Origin: Gavia stellata
Taxonomy: Eukaryota; Chordata; Aves; Gaviiformes; Gaviidae
Length of the DNA: 64,000 nt
Assembly (NCBI RefSeq): GCF_030936135.1
Contig: NC_082598.1
Span: 31,800,687 to 31,864,686 of the forward strand
Reading direction: 5' to 3'
A program made the translations under genes and the position numbers. Each line of letters opens with the position of its first letter. Position 1 is the first letter of the stretch. The notes under the pieces are model-generated. The model saw nothing but the letters and a program-made list of their open reading frames with translations, was not told where the DNA came from and searched no databases. Positions 62,791-64,000 of the stretch are shown here, piece after piece.

Positions 62791-64000
62791 CTGCATAATA
62801 TTAGTAATTCTCTCATCAGTCCATTGATTTTCCACACACACAGCATGAATACATCCCAAAGCAAACTCCAGCTTCAAATATTTGACTCGAGTTTGAAGTG
62901 ATTTCCTTCAGGATGCATACCATTTGTAGGAAACATGAAGGAATTTTTTTTTAACCCACTAGTTTAACTACCCTCAGCTATTTCCTGCCTCACAAGAAAT
63001 GCAAGCAAGAAGTTGTGCCTAGGCCAGAGTTAATTTTAGATTTAATTTCAACAGCTACATGCTCCCGCAGATGCACAAAAATGACAGAAGCCTGGAGTCA
63101 GGCAGTGAACAAGCAAACACAGTCCAGCCAATTTAGAAATTCTTTGGCTTTCAAAGAAATCCAAAACATGAATGCATTTTAGAATAGGTGAATTAATTCA
63201 ATAAATTGGCTAGCAAACCTTTTCAACAATGATGTCATAAAATATCCAGAAAGTGCTTTACCAAACACAGAGGGTTGCTTTATTGAGCAGATCATTCAAA
63301 GTCATGCGGTGGAAAAAGAAAGTCAACGCTGTGAAGCCCCATACCATTAAACAGCTCCTTGGTTACTAACAACAAACAGCCATTGGAAAAATTTGACGTG
63401 TCTTTATATAAGGCCCTCTCCTCCAATCTTGAAGGAAACAAAAAATGTAATAACCCAGACCAGATCTGCATCTTGTAAAGGGATTTCCAATAAGCCATCT
63501 CTGAAGACAACATCAGAGTCTGAGTCCTGGAGCATTCATATCAACATTAGCACCACACCACCCTCACTGCACGTCTCATAATATATGTGGGGCTAACCAG
63601 ATATTTAATTGGTATTTGCTTTGGGCTTCAGCAACTTTGTAAGGCTAGCAGGTGAGTTTAGAAAGCAATGTGAAGCAAAAATCCACCGTCTTCCACACTC
63701 TCCCCTCAATCAGCTCAAAACACATTTAAGCCATGTGCGGACAATTCCAGTGCACAGCCTGGTGCATAACACCAAAGCAAAGGGAAATTTTGTCCTTTGC
63801 AGGGAAGCAAAATTTACAGCTGCTTTAAGGCTTTTTGCTTTACACAGAGATAATACTTCCCGACCACCTCTGGGGATTCCTCAGACCTACCGCCTGGAAA
63901 AGGAAAGGAACAGATACTTCTGCAATGCTCTGTCAAACTTTTTCTGGCACTAAACCCACAAAGAGTTGCTGTTTAATATGCACAGAAGTGGAGAGTCTGA
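62791..64000 (-). other. DLC1 intron, open at the window edge
   Basis: The exon at 62790 begins inside a tyrosine codon, so the preceding exon must end with a single T. I see no DLC1 RhoGAP coding segment between 62791 and 64000, so this appears to be intron continuing beyond the window. Small open frames here lack family similarity. Confidence 0.75.

Noticed and set aside
63292-63513. 73-codon - strand frame upstream of the DLC1 exons
   Set aside because: It has no similarity to DLC1 RhoGAP or its upstream region and does not supply the phase needed by the exon at 62790, so it is treated as intronic.
1-64000. Bacterial-style systems, CRISPR arrays, operons, intact endogenous retrovirus
   Set aside because: The sequence is intron-containing vertebrate DNA. 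No regular spaced repeats, no LTR pair, and no gag/pol/env-like frames were seen; the only reverse-transcriptase trace is a decayed CR1 LINE.

Overview
The window looks like vertebrate nuclear DNA, most likely from a bird. Coding exons are short and separated by GT-AG introns. Repeat density is low, and the recognisable repeats are CR1 LINE pieces (including a 3' end running into an ATTCTGTG-type tail) plus faint MIR-like remnants. Low repeat load with CR1 as the main element favours a bird over a turtle or crocodilian; the species cannot be told from sequence alone.

Two protein genes are supported, and they converge. TRMT9B (KIAA1456) is on the + strand. It has a CpG-island promoter and a non-coding first exon near 12.0-12.1 kb, an 11.4-kb first intron, and three coding exons (23529-23682, 26715-26888, 29746-30782). 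These join in phase into a complete 454-residue protein with an S-adenosylmethionine-dependent methyltransferase fold of the Trm9/ALKBH8 type. DLC1 is on the - strand. Its last six coding exons (62790 down to 59013) and its 3' UTR lie in the window. They encode the C-terminal half of the RhoGAP domain and the whole START lipid-binding domain; the rest of the gene, including the catalytic arginine finger, lies beyond 64000. The same pair sits side by side and convergent on human 8p22, so this is conserved synteny.

Layout: 1-11.6 kb intergenic, with a CR1 3' end and MIR-like relics; 11.64-12.48 kb CpG island; 12.1-31.1 kb TRMT9B gene body, with an old tail-to-tail CR1 pair in intron 1; 31.1-57.2 kb intergenic space between the two 3' ends, without a recognisable gene; 57.2-64 kb the DLC1 3' portion.

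The two genes do not form a pathway: one encodes a methyltransferase homologue, the other a Rho GTPase-activating protein. I found no operon, CRISPR array, tRNA, or undescribed multi-gene system. The most notable local signals are a nearly perfect 31-bp GC-rich inverted repeat in the TRMT9B CpG island, an in-frame upstream ATG in exon 1 that could extend the TRMT9B N-terminus, and a few palindromes and hairpins in introns and intergenic DNA.
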